A DNA stretch of 64,000 nt from DATMQA01 sp035566895 (GTDB lineage Bacteria > Verrucomicrobiota > Verrucomicrobiia > Limisphaerales > UBA8199). The stretch lies in NCBI GenBank assembly GCA_035566895.1, contig DATMQA010000131.1, forward strand, positions 8,166 through 72,165. Reading direction: 5' to 3'. The number at the start of each line of letters is the position of its first letter. Within the stretch, counting starts at the first letter, position 1. Shown piece after piece: positions 28,323 through 37,065 of this stretch. The position numbers were made by a program, and so were the translations under genes. A model generated the notes under the pieces. It was not told the origin of the DNA, made no database searches, and was given only the letters and a program-made list of their open reading frames with translations.

Positions 28323-28943
28323 GTGGGCAAACGAGCACTGGAACACCTGAGAGCCGACCCGGTCATGGCTGGATTGATAGAGCGGGTCGGGCAGGCCAAG
28401 ATGCGCCCGCTCCGACTGCCGCCGCTCCACTCGCTCACCCGGGCCATCATTTATCAGCAACTCAGCGGCAAGGCCGCTGAGACAATTCTGGGGCGGTTCG
28501 TGGGGCTGTTCGGCGACCACAGCTTCCCGACGCCGGAGGCTGTGCTCGAAGCTTCGCCTGAGCGTCTGCGTAGCGCGGGGCTGTCGAGGCCGAAAGCCGG
28601 CTACATCCTGGGGATGGCGCGGAAGGCCCTGGATGGCCACATCCCGACGCTCGACGGGTGCGACCGGATGACGGACGAGGAAATGGTGGAGAAACTGACC
28701 GAGATTAAGGGGATTGGCCGCTGGACGGTGGAAATGATGTTGATATTTAATCTGGGCAGGCCGGATGTTCTGCCCGTCCATGACTTGGGCATCAGGAAGG
28801 GATTCCAGTTGGCTTACCGGAAGCGCAAGCTGCCGGAAGCGGAGCAACTGGGCCGTTTCGGGTTGCGCTGGGCACCGTACCGCACTACCGCAGCGTGGTA
28901 TCTATGGCGGGCGGCAGAACTACCGAATGACGGTGGGCGGTGA
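28323..28943 (+). CDS. DNA-3-methyladenine glycosylase II-like (HhH-GPD)
   Basis: Base-excision repair glycosylase of 206 residues. Helix-hairpin-helix LTEIKGIGRWTVEMMLIF near residue 123 is followed by the catalytic Asp in LPVHDLGIRKG. SLTRAIIYQQLSGKAA is the AlkA family's N-terminal signature. It lacks the extra AlkA N-terminal domain, like the compact MAG/AlkA forms. GTG start; the region upstream is repetitive noncoding DNA. Confidence 0.88.
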   Translation: MGKRALEHLRADPVMAGLIERVGQAKMRPLRLPPLHSLTRAIIYQQLSGKAAETILGRFVGLFGDHSFPTPEAVLEASPERLRSAGLSRPKAGYILGMARKALDGHIPTLDGCDRMTDEEMVEKLTEIKGIGRWTVEMMLIFNLGRPDVLPVHDLGIRKGFQLAYRKRKLPEAEQLGRFGLRWAPYRTTAAWYLWRAAELPNDGGR

Positions 28944-28995
28944 TCCTTGTCGGGGTGAACTGGAAAAGGCTGGATTGAGGGTTCCGGGGTGTGAG

Positions 28996-29409
28996 TTAGC
29001 GGGCTTCGCGGACGCGGATGGTATAGCGCTGGGCCTTGTCGTTCATCGAGACGAACTTCACGCCTTGCATAGCGTTTTCGTCCAGAAAAACGTTCACAAA
29101 CGGCGTTTCCTCGACGTCAAAGTCCTGTGCATCTTTGAAGACGCAATCGACCTGGACCTGGATGCGGCGGTTTTCGCGGTTGCGCAAATTGGCCAGGACT
29201 TGCAGCCGGCCATCATCGAGGCGCGCCTGCTGAATGCCTGGGCAGGTCACCGAGCGTTGGGCACCCGGATCCAACAGGACGAACTGGGCGTTGTTTTCGA
29301 GGTTACCTACAGTGGTATCTACCGGTGGGTAAGCGCCTTGATGCGTGGCGCACCCGGTGAACAGCGTGACGGGCGCAGCCAGAGCCAGAACTAGTAGAGT
29401 CTTTTTCAT
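28996..29409 (-). CDS. ycfL: YcfL-family lipoprotein (DUF1425)
   Basis: 137 residues with signal peptide and lipobox LFTGC (lipidated Cys19). The mature domain (about 50-137) contains the family pattern RLQVLANLRNRENRRIQVQVD and the FVNVFLDENAMQGVKFVSMN segment. In enterobacteria ycfL neighbours lpoB; here it is the last gene of the lipoprotein cluster and overlaps the upstream COG3014 gene by four bases. Outer-membrane placement is likely. Confidence 0.82.
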   Translation of the reverse strand: MKKTLLVLALAAPVTLFTGCATHQGAYPPVDTTVGNLENNAQFVLLDPGAQRSVTCPGIQQARLDDGRLQVLANLRNRENRRIQVQVDCVFKDAQDFDVEETPFVNVFLDENAMQGVKFVSMNDKAQRYTIRVREAR

Positions 29410-30695
29410 ATGGTTTGGGGAGTCATCGATTGATCACTGATAAATACGATTTTGTCTCTGCCGTCGGCGGGCACGTTGAGGGTGATGGTCTTGGTGAGGT
29501 TCGGCATCGCCTGGCCCGCGGCATCGCGAAATTCGATGTTCAGGGTGTGCGGGCCGGGAGACAGTTCAAAGCTGGCGAAGCTGAGATAGCGGGGCAGATT
29601 GTCCCAGGTGCGGGTATCGGCCTCCGGTGTGGTGGCGGCGGAGATGCCTTTGCTGAGCAGGCCGGCCAGGGCGATGCCCAAGCCGACTTCCCGCGCCGTG
29701 CGGTTATCGCTCAGAGCAGCGGTCCCCAATCCGCCAATCAAGGCGACATTGCCGGCGACATCGGTGGCCGATTTGAAGACCGCTTTATTGCCCAGGATGT
29801 GGTCCATCACGCGCCCGCCGCGCGTCTGCGCTTGAAAGCCAACGTCGTCGGCCGGGGCGACGGGAAAGTCCTGCGCATCGAGTTTAATCCGGGCGGATAG
29901 CAACGGTGAAGGCGGAACGTCGAGCCGCAGTTCTTCGTGGTAACGGCCGGTGGCGAATTTCATCGGCCCCCGCCCAAACTCGATGAAGCACAGCACGTTG
30001 GCCTTAAGGTTGTAAGGGGGCAACTTGATATTCCTGGCATTAGCCTGGGCGCGCTTAAACGCATCGGAGCCGTCGCCGCCGAGTTTGGCGGTGATCAGGC
30101 CGTCGAGGTAATCGGGGAGCACCCAGTCACCGGCGTATTCGTGCTTTTCGGCGTCGCTGTCCTCGAATTCGGCGCTGCGAAAGCAGGCGCGAGCGTTATC
30201 CGGCTGGCCATCCATCCAATAGAGCACGCCGAGGTAAATGTAGGCCATGGAACGCTCATAGGGCTCGCCGATGAAGGTCTTTTTGGCCTCGGCGTGAAAA
30301 TAGCCGCGGGCCTTGCGCGCGTTAGGGTCAGGGCCGTAAATGCCTTGGAGGGTCATTTGTGCGTCATTGAGGTATTGGCGGGCCAGGTCGAATTTGTCCT
30401 GACGCATGGCGGCGGCGGCCGTACGGTATTGCCAAAGGACTTTGTCGCGGGGCGGGCCGTTGGCAATGGCGTTGGGGCCGTCGGCCATGATGTCGCCGGT
30501 GAGGACGACCTTTTTGGGGGCGGTGGCGCACCCGGCGCTCAGCAAGAGCGCCGCTCCGAAGGCCAGGGCCACCCGGCCAGAGCGGCAGAACGTGAGAAGG
30601 TCACAGCGAAAGAAGGTGGAGCGCTGCCGCCGCCCAACGCGCCTAGCCGCCGACCGCCGTCCCAGGCAGCCCCAGAACCAAACTTGCGTTTGCAC
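29406..30695 (-). CDS. COG3014-family lipoprotein
   Basis: 429 residues as drawn from the GTG at 30695, five bases after the lpoB stop; the lipobox is LLLSAGC at about residue 55, so the true start may be an internal TTG or GTG giving a shorter signal. The N-terminal half is a helical TPR-like region (AMRQDKFDLARQYLNDAQ, MAYIYLGVLYWMDGQPDNARACF); the C-terminal half is beta-rich. The family is found beside lpoB and ycfL in other Gram-negatives. Function unknown, presumably cell-envelope. Confidence 0.8.
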   Translation of the reverse strand: MQTQVWFWGCLGRRSAARRVGRRQRSTFFRCDLLTFCRSGRVALAFGAALLLSAGCATAPKKVVLTGDIMADGPNAIANGPPRDKVLWQYRTAAAAMRQDKFDLARQYLNDAQMTLQGIYGPDPNARKARGYFHAEAKKTFIGEPYERSMAYIYLGVLYWMDGQPDNARACFRSAEFEDSDAEKHEYAGDWVLPDYLDGLITAKLGGDGSDAFKRAQANARNIKLPPYNLKANVLCFIEFGRGPMKFATGRYHEELRLDVPPSPLLSARIKLDAQDFPVAPADDVGFQAQTRGGRVMDHILGNKAVFKSATDVAGNVALIGGLGTAALSDNRTAREVGLGIALAGLLSKGISAATTPEADTRTWDNLPRYLSFASFELSPGPHTLNIEFRDAAGQAMPNLTKTITLNVPADGRDKIVFISDQSMTPQTI

Positions 30696-30700
30696 AGCCC

Positions 30701-31330
30701 TCAGCGGTAAGCGGCATCCTCCAGGCCCTGCTTCTTTATCTCCGCTGAATCCTCCCAGATGATGTCGCTGGTGCGGGCGTCGATGAGCTGGAAGGTGTAG
30801 AGAACATAATCGCTGGTGCCTGCGCTGTTGCGGGTGCTCAGGCCGGACAGCTTGCCGGTGAGGAAAAAGTCCGCTCCTTTGAACTCGACCACATTTGGGT
30901 CCGAACTGGAGGTGACCTGGCCGGCCTGCTTCATCTGGCGTTCACGCTCGAGGGCCGCCATGCGTTCACGCGCCAGGAAAATCACTTTCCCACGCGCCTT
31001 GGAATTTAATTCCGCTCGAATCCGGTCCAGGAAAATATCCTTATTAATCGGAAAACGGGTGGCATTTTCGACCGGGTCGAGCACAACGCGCGGCACGCCC
31101 TGAGCGTTGACAATTTGGGGCGTGCCCAAAATGCTGCGCGCCATTTTATCGGACACCGCCACGAGGTCCTGGGACTCGACGCCCGTGCCAGCGACAAAGC
31201 CCTGTTCGTCAGCGCGCATTTGGGTCACGCCTACGCCCGAGGGGTTTTTTACGCCGGACGAAGCGCAACCGGAGAGCAGGCCGGCCATCGCCAAGGCGGC
31301 GACCACCGCAAAGTAATTGGATAGTTTCAT
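30701..31330 (-). CDS. lpoB: LpoB-like penicillin-binding-protein activator
   Basis: Outer-membrane lipoprotein that in E. coli reaches through the murein to activate PBP1b. 209 residues from ATG 31330 (MKLSNYFAVVAALAMAGLL), lipobox LLSGC. The folded domain has VVLDPVENATRFPINKDIFLD, FFLTGKLSGLSTRN and the closing YVLYTFQLIDARTSDIIWED typical of the LpoB/CsgG-like fold. The in-frame extension upstream to 31438 crosses the preceding small gene's end and is rejected. PBP activation here is inferred from family. Confidence 0.83.
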   Translation of the reverse strand: MKLSNYFAVVAALAMAGLLSGCASSGVKNPSGVGVTQMRADEQGFVAGTGVESQDLVAVSDKMARSILGTPQIVNAQGVPRVVLDPVENATRFPINKDIFLDRIRAELNSKARGKVIFLARERMAALERERQMKQAGQVTSSSDPNVVEFKGADFFLTGKLSGLSTRNSAGTSDYVLYTFQLIDARTSDIIWEDSAEIKKQGLEDAAYR

Positions 31331-31373
31331 AAGGGAATTTTCACTTGGCCTCTGAGGCCTCTCAGAATCTGCT

Positions 31374-31493
31374 TTAATTAGCCGGCACCCAACCTTTGCC
31401 GGGAATATACTCCCGACTGCCGGAGGGGGAAGACGCACATCCAGCGGCTACCAGGAGCGCCGCCAGGAGCAAAAGCAAAGAGAACTTTGACAT
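31374..31493 (-). CDS. Small (39-aa) lipoprotein
   Basis: A short gene with a textbook lipoprotein signal: MSKFSLLLLLAALLVAAGCA, lipidated Cys19, followed by only 20 residues (ending YIPGKGWVPAN). It stands between the Tyr/Pro-rich protein and lpoB in the same orientation with 43 bp to lpoB. The mature peptide is tiny, so it may be a lipid-anchored tether or a processed peptide, in the manner of entericidin-like proteins (inference). Confidence 0.65.
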   Translation of the reverse strand: MSKFSLLLLLAALLVAAGCASSPSGSREYIPGKGWVPAN

Positions 31494-31552
31494 AGGGTTA
31501 TTTATCCAGAAGACGGCGAAGGCACAAGCTCGAACCACGGCAGCGCGCAGGT

Positions 31553-32035
31553 TCAGCGGGTGGGGGCGGCTTGGGCCGCTCCGCCAGGGGACCGAGCGGC
31601 TGATGCTGTTGGGTCGCTTTGTACGGCCAAGGCACTGGACGCCCCGGCCGGTCCCGCCGGCTGGTACCGATACGGATTCGGATCGGGCACCCAACGGCCA
31701 ACGCCGGGCGTGCTGGGCACCCACACGGATGCTAGCGCCGTCATTGGCGGCGGTGCGCTAAGGGGCTGCTGCACATACGCAGACGCCGGGGCCGGGTAAG
31801 CCGCAGCGGGCGGCACATAAGTATAGGCTGCGGGGGGGTAAACATAGGCGTAACCGTAAGCCGGGTACCGAGGAGCCGCCCACGAACAACCTACTGCGGT
31901 CCCAACCCCCAGGCCGATGCCGAAAGACCAGAACGGCCAACAACCGCGACCACCCCAGCAACCGTGCGCCCGAACGCTCACCGACCCGGTACAAAGCGTC
32001 AACGCAACCGTTAGAATCACGCTCAGCTTTTTCAT
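31553..32035 (-). CDS. Secreted Tyr/Pro/Ala-rich protein
   Basis: 160 residues with a clear Sec signal (MKKLSVILTVALTLCTGSVS, cleavage near VRA-HG). The mature protein is low complexity: a Gly/Trp/Cys-rich stretch (CWGGRGCWPFWSFGIGLGVG), then YPAYGYAYVYPP-type Tyr/Pro/Ala repeats and a disordered end with WVPSTPGVGRWVPDPN. It is the first gene of the envelope cluster reaching down to ycfL. Probably a surface or periplasmic structural protein; no family recognised. Confidence 0.7.
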   Translation of the reverse strand: MKKLSVILTVALTLCTGSVSVRAHGCWGGRGCWPFWSFGIGLGVGTAVGCSWAAPRYPAYGYAYVYPPAAYTYVPPAAAYPAPASAYVQQPLSAPPPMTALASVWVPSTPGVGRWVPDPNPYRYQPAGPAGASSALAVQSDPTASAARSPGGAAQAAPTR

Positions 32036-32110
32036 ATTATCCAGGCAAGAATGTCGCCCTTTTCAGGCAGTTTGCAAGCTGTCATCCCAGAAATCCGTTT
32101 CATTGACGGT

Positions 32111-33478
32111 TCACTGACCTCGTCGCCAAATCCCCAACAACGCTGCCAGGCCGCACAGGAGCAGGAGGGTGACGGCCAAGGCGCCGCTGTTGGCGTAAGT
32201 GGGCAGGAATTGGAGGGCGGCCGCCCCGACGGCCGGCCCGGCGCAGTTGCCCAAACCGATGACCGCCTCATGAATCCCGCCGTGTTCCCCTTTGGTCTGG
32301 CTGAGGTCCATGGAGTAAAACAGCGACGAGTAGTAAATCAGTCCCAAGGTGCCGCCGAAAAGAATTTGGGCCGAAATCAGCAGCGCCAGATTCGGCGCCA
32401 GCAAAATGGTGGTGAAGGTCCCAACCAGCACGAGATAGGCCAGCAGCAGCCACCGAAACCGGTAATGCCAGCCGTTCCAAAACCACAAGCCCAGGAAGGC
32501 GGCGACCCGCGCAAAGCACCAGACCGAGCCGCAGAAGCCGGCCAGCATGGTCGAAAGTTCCAACCGGCGCGCCACTCCCGGCATTCCGGCGATCAAGGTG
32601 TTGAGGGCAATATACGCAAACGGGTTGGCCAGCCAGGCCATCCTCAAAAACCCGGTGGCTTTCGGGTGCGGACCGGCCTCAAGAGCGTGGCCTGAGGGGT
32701 TCTGGTCCGCACGCGCGGGAGCGACGAGGGAAGGCTCGTCCGTTTTCAGCGCGGTGCCACCGGGCGAGGCTTTTGCGTCCGAGACCGAGGGGATTCCGGC
32801 CTGGCTGACAGGTCGCTGCCCCGTGGCCACTGCGCCGCTGGTCTCCATGATTGGCTGGTTGCTCTCTAAAAGGGGTTCCACCGACTGGCGCGAACCCTGT
32901 TCCACCCTGAGACGCATCCGCTGGCGGGCCTGGCGTTGGAGCCAAAAAGTAAGGCCAAGCTGGGTTGCCTGAATGGCGGCCGGCACATAGAAGAGGCTTC
33001 GAGAACCGAACTTTTCGAGCATCGCTCCGCCGCAGAAGTTAGCGACGGCGGCGGTTCCGGCCCACACCACATTATACAGGCCGACCATGTGCTGGAGGCC
33101 CGCACGCGGTTCACCTTCGCTGATCAGCGCCTCCAGCGTCGGCCAAGTGAAGCACATCCCAACCACGGTCACGACCATCACCACGATCTGCCCAGCCGCA
33201 GAGCGCACCTGCCCCCCGATGGCCAGCGCGCTCATCATTACCAGAAAGCCAACCTTCAGAGCTGTGAAATAGCCAAAGCGTTGTGCGAACCTCCCACCCC
33301 ACCAGGCGCATGCGGCGTAGGTGCCTCCGTTGAGCGCGGCCAGCGCCAGATTGGCTTTGGTGCTGAAGCCAAACTCCTTCTGCATGAAGAAATAAAGGTA
33401 ATAAAAATAATAAACCGTCGCGAAGGAGTTAAGTCCTTCGAGCACGAAGTAACCGGTTTTAAGTTGGCGGGAAAACAT
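32111..33478 (-). CDS. Major facilitator superfamily transporter
   Basis: 455 residues, about 12 membrane segments in two halves (about 10-185 and 285-450) separated by a 100-residue hydrophilic, Pro/Ser/Ala-rich cytoplasmic loop that is longer than usual. TM1 starts FVLEGLNSFATVYYFYYLYF. The Arg-rich loop 2-3 signature is reduced to GGRFAQRFGYF. Substrate unknown. Transcribed toward the lipoprotein cluster, 75 bp away. Confidence 0.82.
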   Translation of the reverse strand: MFSRQLKTGYFVLEGLNSFATVYYFYYLYFFMQKEFGFSTKANLALAALNGGTYAACAWWGGRFAQRFGYFTALKVGFLVMMSALAIGGQVRSAAGQIVVMVVTVVGMCFTWPTLEALISEGEPRAGLQHMVGLYNVVWAGTAAVANFCGGAMLEKFGSRSLFYVPAAIQATQLGLTFWLQRQARQRMRLRVEQGSRQSVEPLLESNQPIMETSGAVATGQRPVSQAGIPSVSDAKASPGGTALKTDEPSLVAPARADQNPSGHALEAGPHPKATGFLRMAWLANPFAYIALNTLIAGMPGVARRLELSTMLAGFCGSVWCFARVAAFLGLWFWNGWHYRFRWLLLAYLVLVGTFTTILLAPNLALLISAQILFGGTLGLIYYSSLFYSMDLSQTKGEHGGIHEAVIGLGNCAGPAVGAAALQFLPTYANSGALAVTLLLLCGLAALLGIWRRGQ

Positions 33479-33549
33479 TGCCGATTCCCAATTTCAAACT
33501 GCCCACCCTACGGCAAACTATCCCTCGCGTCAGCTTCCAAAAGCGGGAT

Positions 33550-33685
33550 GGCAGAATGATTAAAGCAGAACCATGAAAGCTGAGGGGAGACTCAACCGGG
33601 AGTGTGGAACGCAGAGTTTTTGGGGGCTCCTTACGTCGTCTCCTACAATGTTGTGGAAAAATGATTCTACCCAAATCATTCTGCC
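33550..33685. repeat. Inverted pair of the GGCAGAATGATT repeat
   Basis: GGCAGAATGATT at 33550-33561 and its exact complement at 33674-33685, 112 bp apart, both with a degenerate second core outside or inside (GCAGAA, TAGAAT). It lies in the MFS/SGNH intergenic space and runs into the in-frame region upstream of the SGNH start. Confidence 0.6.
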
Positions 33686-33699
33686 GTATGATTCCGGCG

Positions 33700-34704
33700 A
33701 TGAAGTCTGGAAAGAAGCGGACCAACCGGACCGCAACAGGGCCCCGAGCCAAGGGGCCGCGCCAGCTTCTGCCGAAGCTGGTACTGTTGCTGGTCTCGCT
33801 GGGTGTCGCCGGCATCATCGCTGAGATCGGTCTGCGGTTCTTCTTCGCGGATAGATTCCACGTGTTCCAGGATGAGCGGAACGCGGTGTTTCGCTATGAC
33901 CAGACTCTGGGCTGGTTTCCCATCCCGAACAGCGGCGCCCGCCTGGTTGCCTCCCGGCCGATTACGGTGGTCCACAACAGCCGGGGCTTTCGCGGGCCCG
34001 AACCGGTCAGAAATGGAAAGCCGGGCATTATGTTCCTGGGCGATTCCTTTGTGTGGGGCTACGACGTGGAGGCCACCGAGCGTTTTACCGACAAATTGCA
34101 GGCCAAGCATCCTGAGTGGAACGTTTTCAACATGGGTGTCAGCGGTTACGGCACCGACCAGGAATACCTGTTGCTGCAAAAACATTTCGATGATTACCGG
34201 CCGCGCGTCGTTTTCCTGATGTTCTCCACCGAAACGGACCCGGTGGACAACCGGGCCAACGTCAGGTATGGGGGTTATTACAAACCGTATTACACGGTGG
34301 ACGACAATCGCCTCGCGCTGCACGGCGTGCCGGTGCCACGCGCCGAGAAAGCCTTTTTGGCCGACCACGAGCTACTGGGACACTCTTACCTGGTCCGCCT
34401 GCTAACGCGTGTGTGGTTCGAGCTGGGCGGGCCCCGCCCGCTTTACAACACCGACCCGACCGGCGCCCTGATGCTGGACCTGCAACGGTACGTTCAAGTG
34501 AAAGGCGCGGTCCTTTTGGTGGGGTTGACTGATAGCGATCCCGAGCTCGAAGAGGCCCTTAAGTTCCTCAAAGTTCCCTACATCATTCTTTCCACGCCGC
34601 TACGCTATCCGGACTTTGGCGGGCATTGGACCCCGGAAGGGCACACCTTCGTAAGCGAAAGAATCGAGCAGTTCCTACTGCAGGGAAAATACATGGGCCC
34701 ATGA
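33700..34704 (+). CDS. SGNH/GDSL hydrolase, membrane-anchored
   Basis: About 334 residues from ATG 33700: basic N-terminus, one membrane span (LLPKLVLLLVSLGVAGIIAE) and a periplasmic SGNH domain. Nucleophile Ser in MFLGDSFVWGYDV, block Gly in NMGVSGYGTDQEY, and the catalytic His in GHWTPEGHTF; the Asp usually two residues before that His-Trp is not in its normal place, so activity needs care. ATGs at 33604 and 33661 would add residues translated from the dispersed repeat. Esterase or deacetylase acting on envelope glycans is likely. Confidence 0.8.
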   Translation: MKSGKKRTNRTATGPRAKGPRQLLPKLVLLLVSLGVAGIIAEIGLRFFFADRFHVFQDERNAVFRYDQTLGWFPIPNSGARLVASRPITVVHNSRGFRGPEPVRNGKPGIMFLGDSFVWGYDVEATERFTDKLQAKHPEWNVFNMGVSGYGTDQEYLLLQKHFDDYRPRVVFLMFSTETDPVDNRANVRYGGYYKPYYTVDDNRLALHGVPVPRAEKAFLADHELLGHSYLVRLLTRVWFELGGPRPLYNTDPTGALMLDLQRYVQVKGAVLLVGLTDSDPELEEALKFLKVPYIILSTPLRYPDFGGHWTPEGHTFVSERIEQFLLQGKYMGP

Positions 34705-34722
34705 TGCGCCAGGTGTTGGTAT

Positions 34723-35172
34723 TCAAATTCCGACTGTCAGCATCATCCGATAGATGTCAGCGGGATCGAACCGGGCAGCCGAAAACTCTACGGCGAAGCC
34801 CGGCTGCAGGACCTGGAGGGCATGGGCAATACGCGTCGGAATAAAAGCAAGGTCGCCACCGTGCAGCGGCACTGAGGCTCGCTGGCGAGTCTCAAGGTCC
34901 TCCACGAGCAGCAAGACCTCTCCCTCCATCAGGTACAAGAACTCCTGTTTGACTTTATGGTAATGATTGCCCCGGGGGTTTCCGGGGCGCAGTTGAATCA
35001 TGGCGATGTAGCGGATGCCTTCCTCGCCATCATAGAATTGCGCTAGTTCACCTTGCGGCAGGAGCAATCGTTTCAAGCGTGGGGCATCGGCTCCCGAGGG
35101 CGCCTGGACGACCGGCAACGACCATTGGCGAACTTTCCCGGCGAGGAATGTGGTTGAAACCGGTTCAAGCAT
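34723..35172 (-). CDS. Cupin-domain protein
   Basis: 149 residues with a single beta-barrel: metal-site motif 1 GNHYHKVKQEFLYLMEGEV near residue 68 (two His and a Glu) and motif 2 LAFIPTRIAHALQVL (His). Similar small cupins accompany sugar-nucleotide epimerases (FdtA-like) and polysaccharide genes. Convergent with the SGNH gene (18 bp). Enzymatic role unknown. Confidence 0.8.
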   Translation of the reverse strand: MLEPVSTTFLAGKVRQWSLPVVQAPSGADAPRLKRLLLPQGELAQFYDGEEGIRYIAMIQLRPGNPRGNHYHKVKQEFLYLMEGEVLLLVEDLETRQRASVPLHGGDLAFIPTRIAHALQVLQPGFAVEFSAARFDPADIYRMMLTVGI

Positions 35173-35349
35173 AGGGAGGCATCAGGTAGAGAGCCAACGA
35201 GGAGCGGTGGTTACAGGGTTCCATGCTTAAATAGTTAAACCGTGACATGGTGACAAAGGCAGCACGGTTCTGGCGAAGGTTTTTTTGGGGAAAAACGAGC
35301 GCAAAATCCCTTCGCTGGAATTTGCTTCCGGCGCTGGTATCCTGCGCGC

Positions 35350-35958
35350 ATGAATCAACCTGCTTACCGGCAAGCCCTTATTGAATACATTCGCACTCAA
35401 GCCAAGCCGCCGGATAAGTTCAGTCATCAACCCCGGCTTTATCGGCTGGCCCAACAGCTTGCCGGAGGCCAGGCTTATGACGATGAGGTGCTGTTCGCGG
35501 GAGTTTGGCTGCACGACCTGGGCGTCTTTATAGGCCATCGTCCTGAGGACGCGGCCGCACTGGCCGTGTGGGACCATGTCGCGTATGCGATGCAGCAAGC
35601 GCCAGGAGTGCTCAAGAAGTCCGGATTTCCTGCCGGCAAGATTGCCGCGGTAGTCGAAATCATCCGCACTCATCTGCCGAGCCGGAAACCGACCTGTTTT
35701 GAGGGCCAGCTATTGCGCGATGCGGACCTGCTGGAACAAATGGGGGCAACGGGGGTTCTGCGGGTCGTCGGCAAAGTGGGGCGTGACACCCGTTTCGTCT
35801 CGCTCGGAGATGCTCTAAAAACTCTCCAGCGCAACGCGGAGTCCTTGCAGGCTCAACTGAAGCTTTCGTCGGCGCTGCCACTGGCCGAAAAGCGGTTAAA
35901 TATCCTGAGGGTCTTCCTCGAAGCAGCGGAAGCCGAGGCGGGCGGGGTGCCGTGGTGA
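35350..35958 (+). CDS. HD-domain phosphohydrolase-like protein
   Basis: 202 residues. The HD motif is complete: His in KFSHQPRLYRLAQQL, HD in VWLHDLGVFIGHR, His in IIRTHLPSRKP and Asp in LLRDADLLEQMGATG. Similar to YedJ/YfbR-like uncharacterised HD hydrolases acting on nucleotides. Stands alone; the 177-bp region before it has a weak 7-bp stem (35238-35269) only. Confidence 0.83.
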   Translation: MNQPAYRQALIEYIRTQAKPPDKFSHQPRLYRLAQQLAGGQAYDDEVLFAGVWLHDLGVFIGHRPEDAAALAVWDHVAYAMQQAPGVLKKSGFPAGKIAAVVEIIRTHLPSRKPTCFEGQLLRDADLLEQMGATGVLRVVGKVGRDTRFVSLGDALKTLQRNAESLQAQLKLSSALPLAEKRLNILRVFLEAAEAEAGGVPW

Positions 35959-35973
35959 GGCGTTAAATGAGTC

Positions 35974-36918
35974 TTATCCAGCGCCGTCTCTTGGCTCTTT
36001 GCGCGCGGCGACGACCATCGCCGCCAGGGCAGCCAACGCACCGCCAATAAACCATAACGTGCTCCGGAGGGAGGGAACGCCTGGCTGGCCCTCGGCAGCC
36101 GTTGAGGCGGGAGCCGGGCCCGGACGCGGAAAGACGATGCGATTCGACAACATTTCCGCGTCGGATTTGGGGTTGGCGGAAAGTTGCGGCGGTGGGGGCG
36201 GTGGCACCTGGGCATTGGCGGCGATGCGCGCCTGGCGTTTGGCTTGTTCGTCGGCGGTGATGCGGAAGGTTTCCTGGCGAATCGGCTCGAGATTGATCGG
36301 CCGCGCGTCCCACTCGATACCGTATTGGTGATACCCCTGGCTCATGAAGGTGTAAATCTCCAGCGCGTGCCGCGCGTTGAGGTCCGGTTCCGGGATGCCG
36401 CAATATTTGCGAATAGCGTAACGCCAGCTTTCAATGTCGTTTTCGGTGGTGGCGTCGGGCTTCGGGTTTTCATCGTAGATTTTTCGCAACAGCGCGGCGG
36501 CGCCGCGGATGTTCTGCAGTGGGTCGGCTTTCAGGGTTTCCGGGTCCTGTCCGATCAATTTTGCAGCGTCGAGCAGGCTGTGGCCGAAGAACGGATTGTC
36601 CCAGAGCGACATGATGCCGTACGGACGGGGCATGCCGTTGTCGGGCGAAGCCAGTTCGCCCGGCGGCCAGGTCAGGTGTGACCAGCGCGTCTCGGCGAAG
36701 GCGATGCCCTTGAGAATATCGGGCGGGACGGTGAATTCACGGGCAGCCTGGTCGAAGAGCGCCGGGTAATTGGCCTCCTTCATTCGGCGCGTAAAATCGA
36801 CGATGGCGGCTTCCCGGCGGGTGTCTTCGGCGGTTTGAGCAGCAGCAAGGCGAGCGGCCCTCACCGTGCCGGCGAGTGCGAGCAAAAGCAAAAGGAGGGC
36901 CGAAGGTCTTGCGCGCAT
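35974..36918 (-). CDS. Lytic-transglycosylase-like exported protein with C-terminal anchor
   Basis: 314 residues from ATG 36918: a signal peptide (MRARPSALLLLLLALAGTVR), a lysozyme-like domain (about 40-180) with candidate catalytic Glu in LKGIAFAETRWSHL and YGIMSLWDNPFFG, NIRGAAALLRKIYDE, then a Pro-rich linker and a terminal membrane span (STLWFIGGALAALAAMVVAA). Substrate should be peptidoglycan, but the YGIMSLW version of the GLMQ motif is unusual, so activity is inferred. Stands 147 bp downstream of tsaB. Confidence 0.7.
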   Translation of the reverse strand: MRARPSALLLLLLALAGTVRAARLAAAQTAEDTRREAAIVDFTRRMKEANYPALFDQAAREFTVPPDILKGIAFAETRWSHLTWPPGELASPDNGMPRPYGIMSLWDNPFFGHSLLDAAKLIGQDPETLKADPLQNIRGAAALLRKIYDENPKPDATTENDIESWRYAIRKYCGIPEPDLNARHALEIYTFMSQGYHQYGIEWDARPINLEPIRQETFRITADEQAKRQARIAANAQVPPPPPPQLSANPKSDAEMLSNRIVFPRPGPAPASTAAEGQPGVPSLRSTLWFIGGALAALAAMVVAARKEPRDGAG

Positions 36919-37065
36919 GGTGAAGCAGCGATGCGGGGCCAGATTCTTAACCGTTTTAGTTTGGAGAGGAGCCGCGCACACAGGATCTGTAACACTGCGA
37001 GACCAGCGAATCAACTGTGTCTGACCCAGGTGGTTTCACTGCGGCGACGGCTCGGAGCAGCTTGC

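Noticed and set aside
28057..28338. Minus-strand frame with HEIPxK-type repeats as a repeat protein
   Set aside because: It arises from the 21-bp DNA repeat; no ribosome site, signal or folded region was seen.
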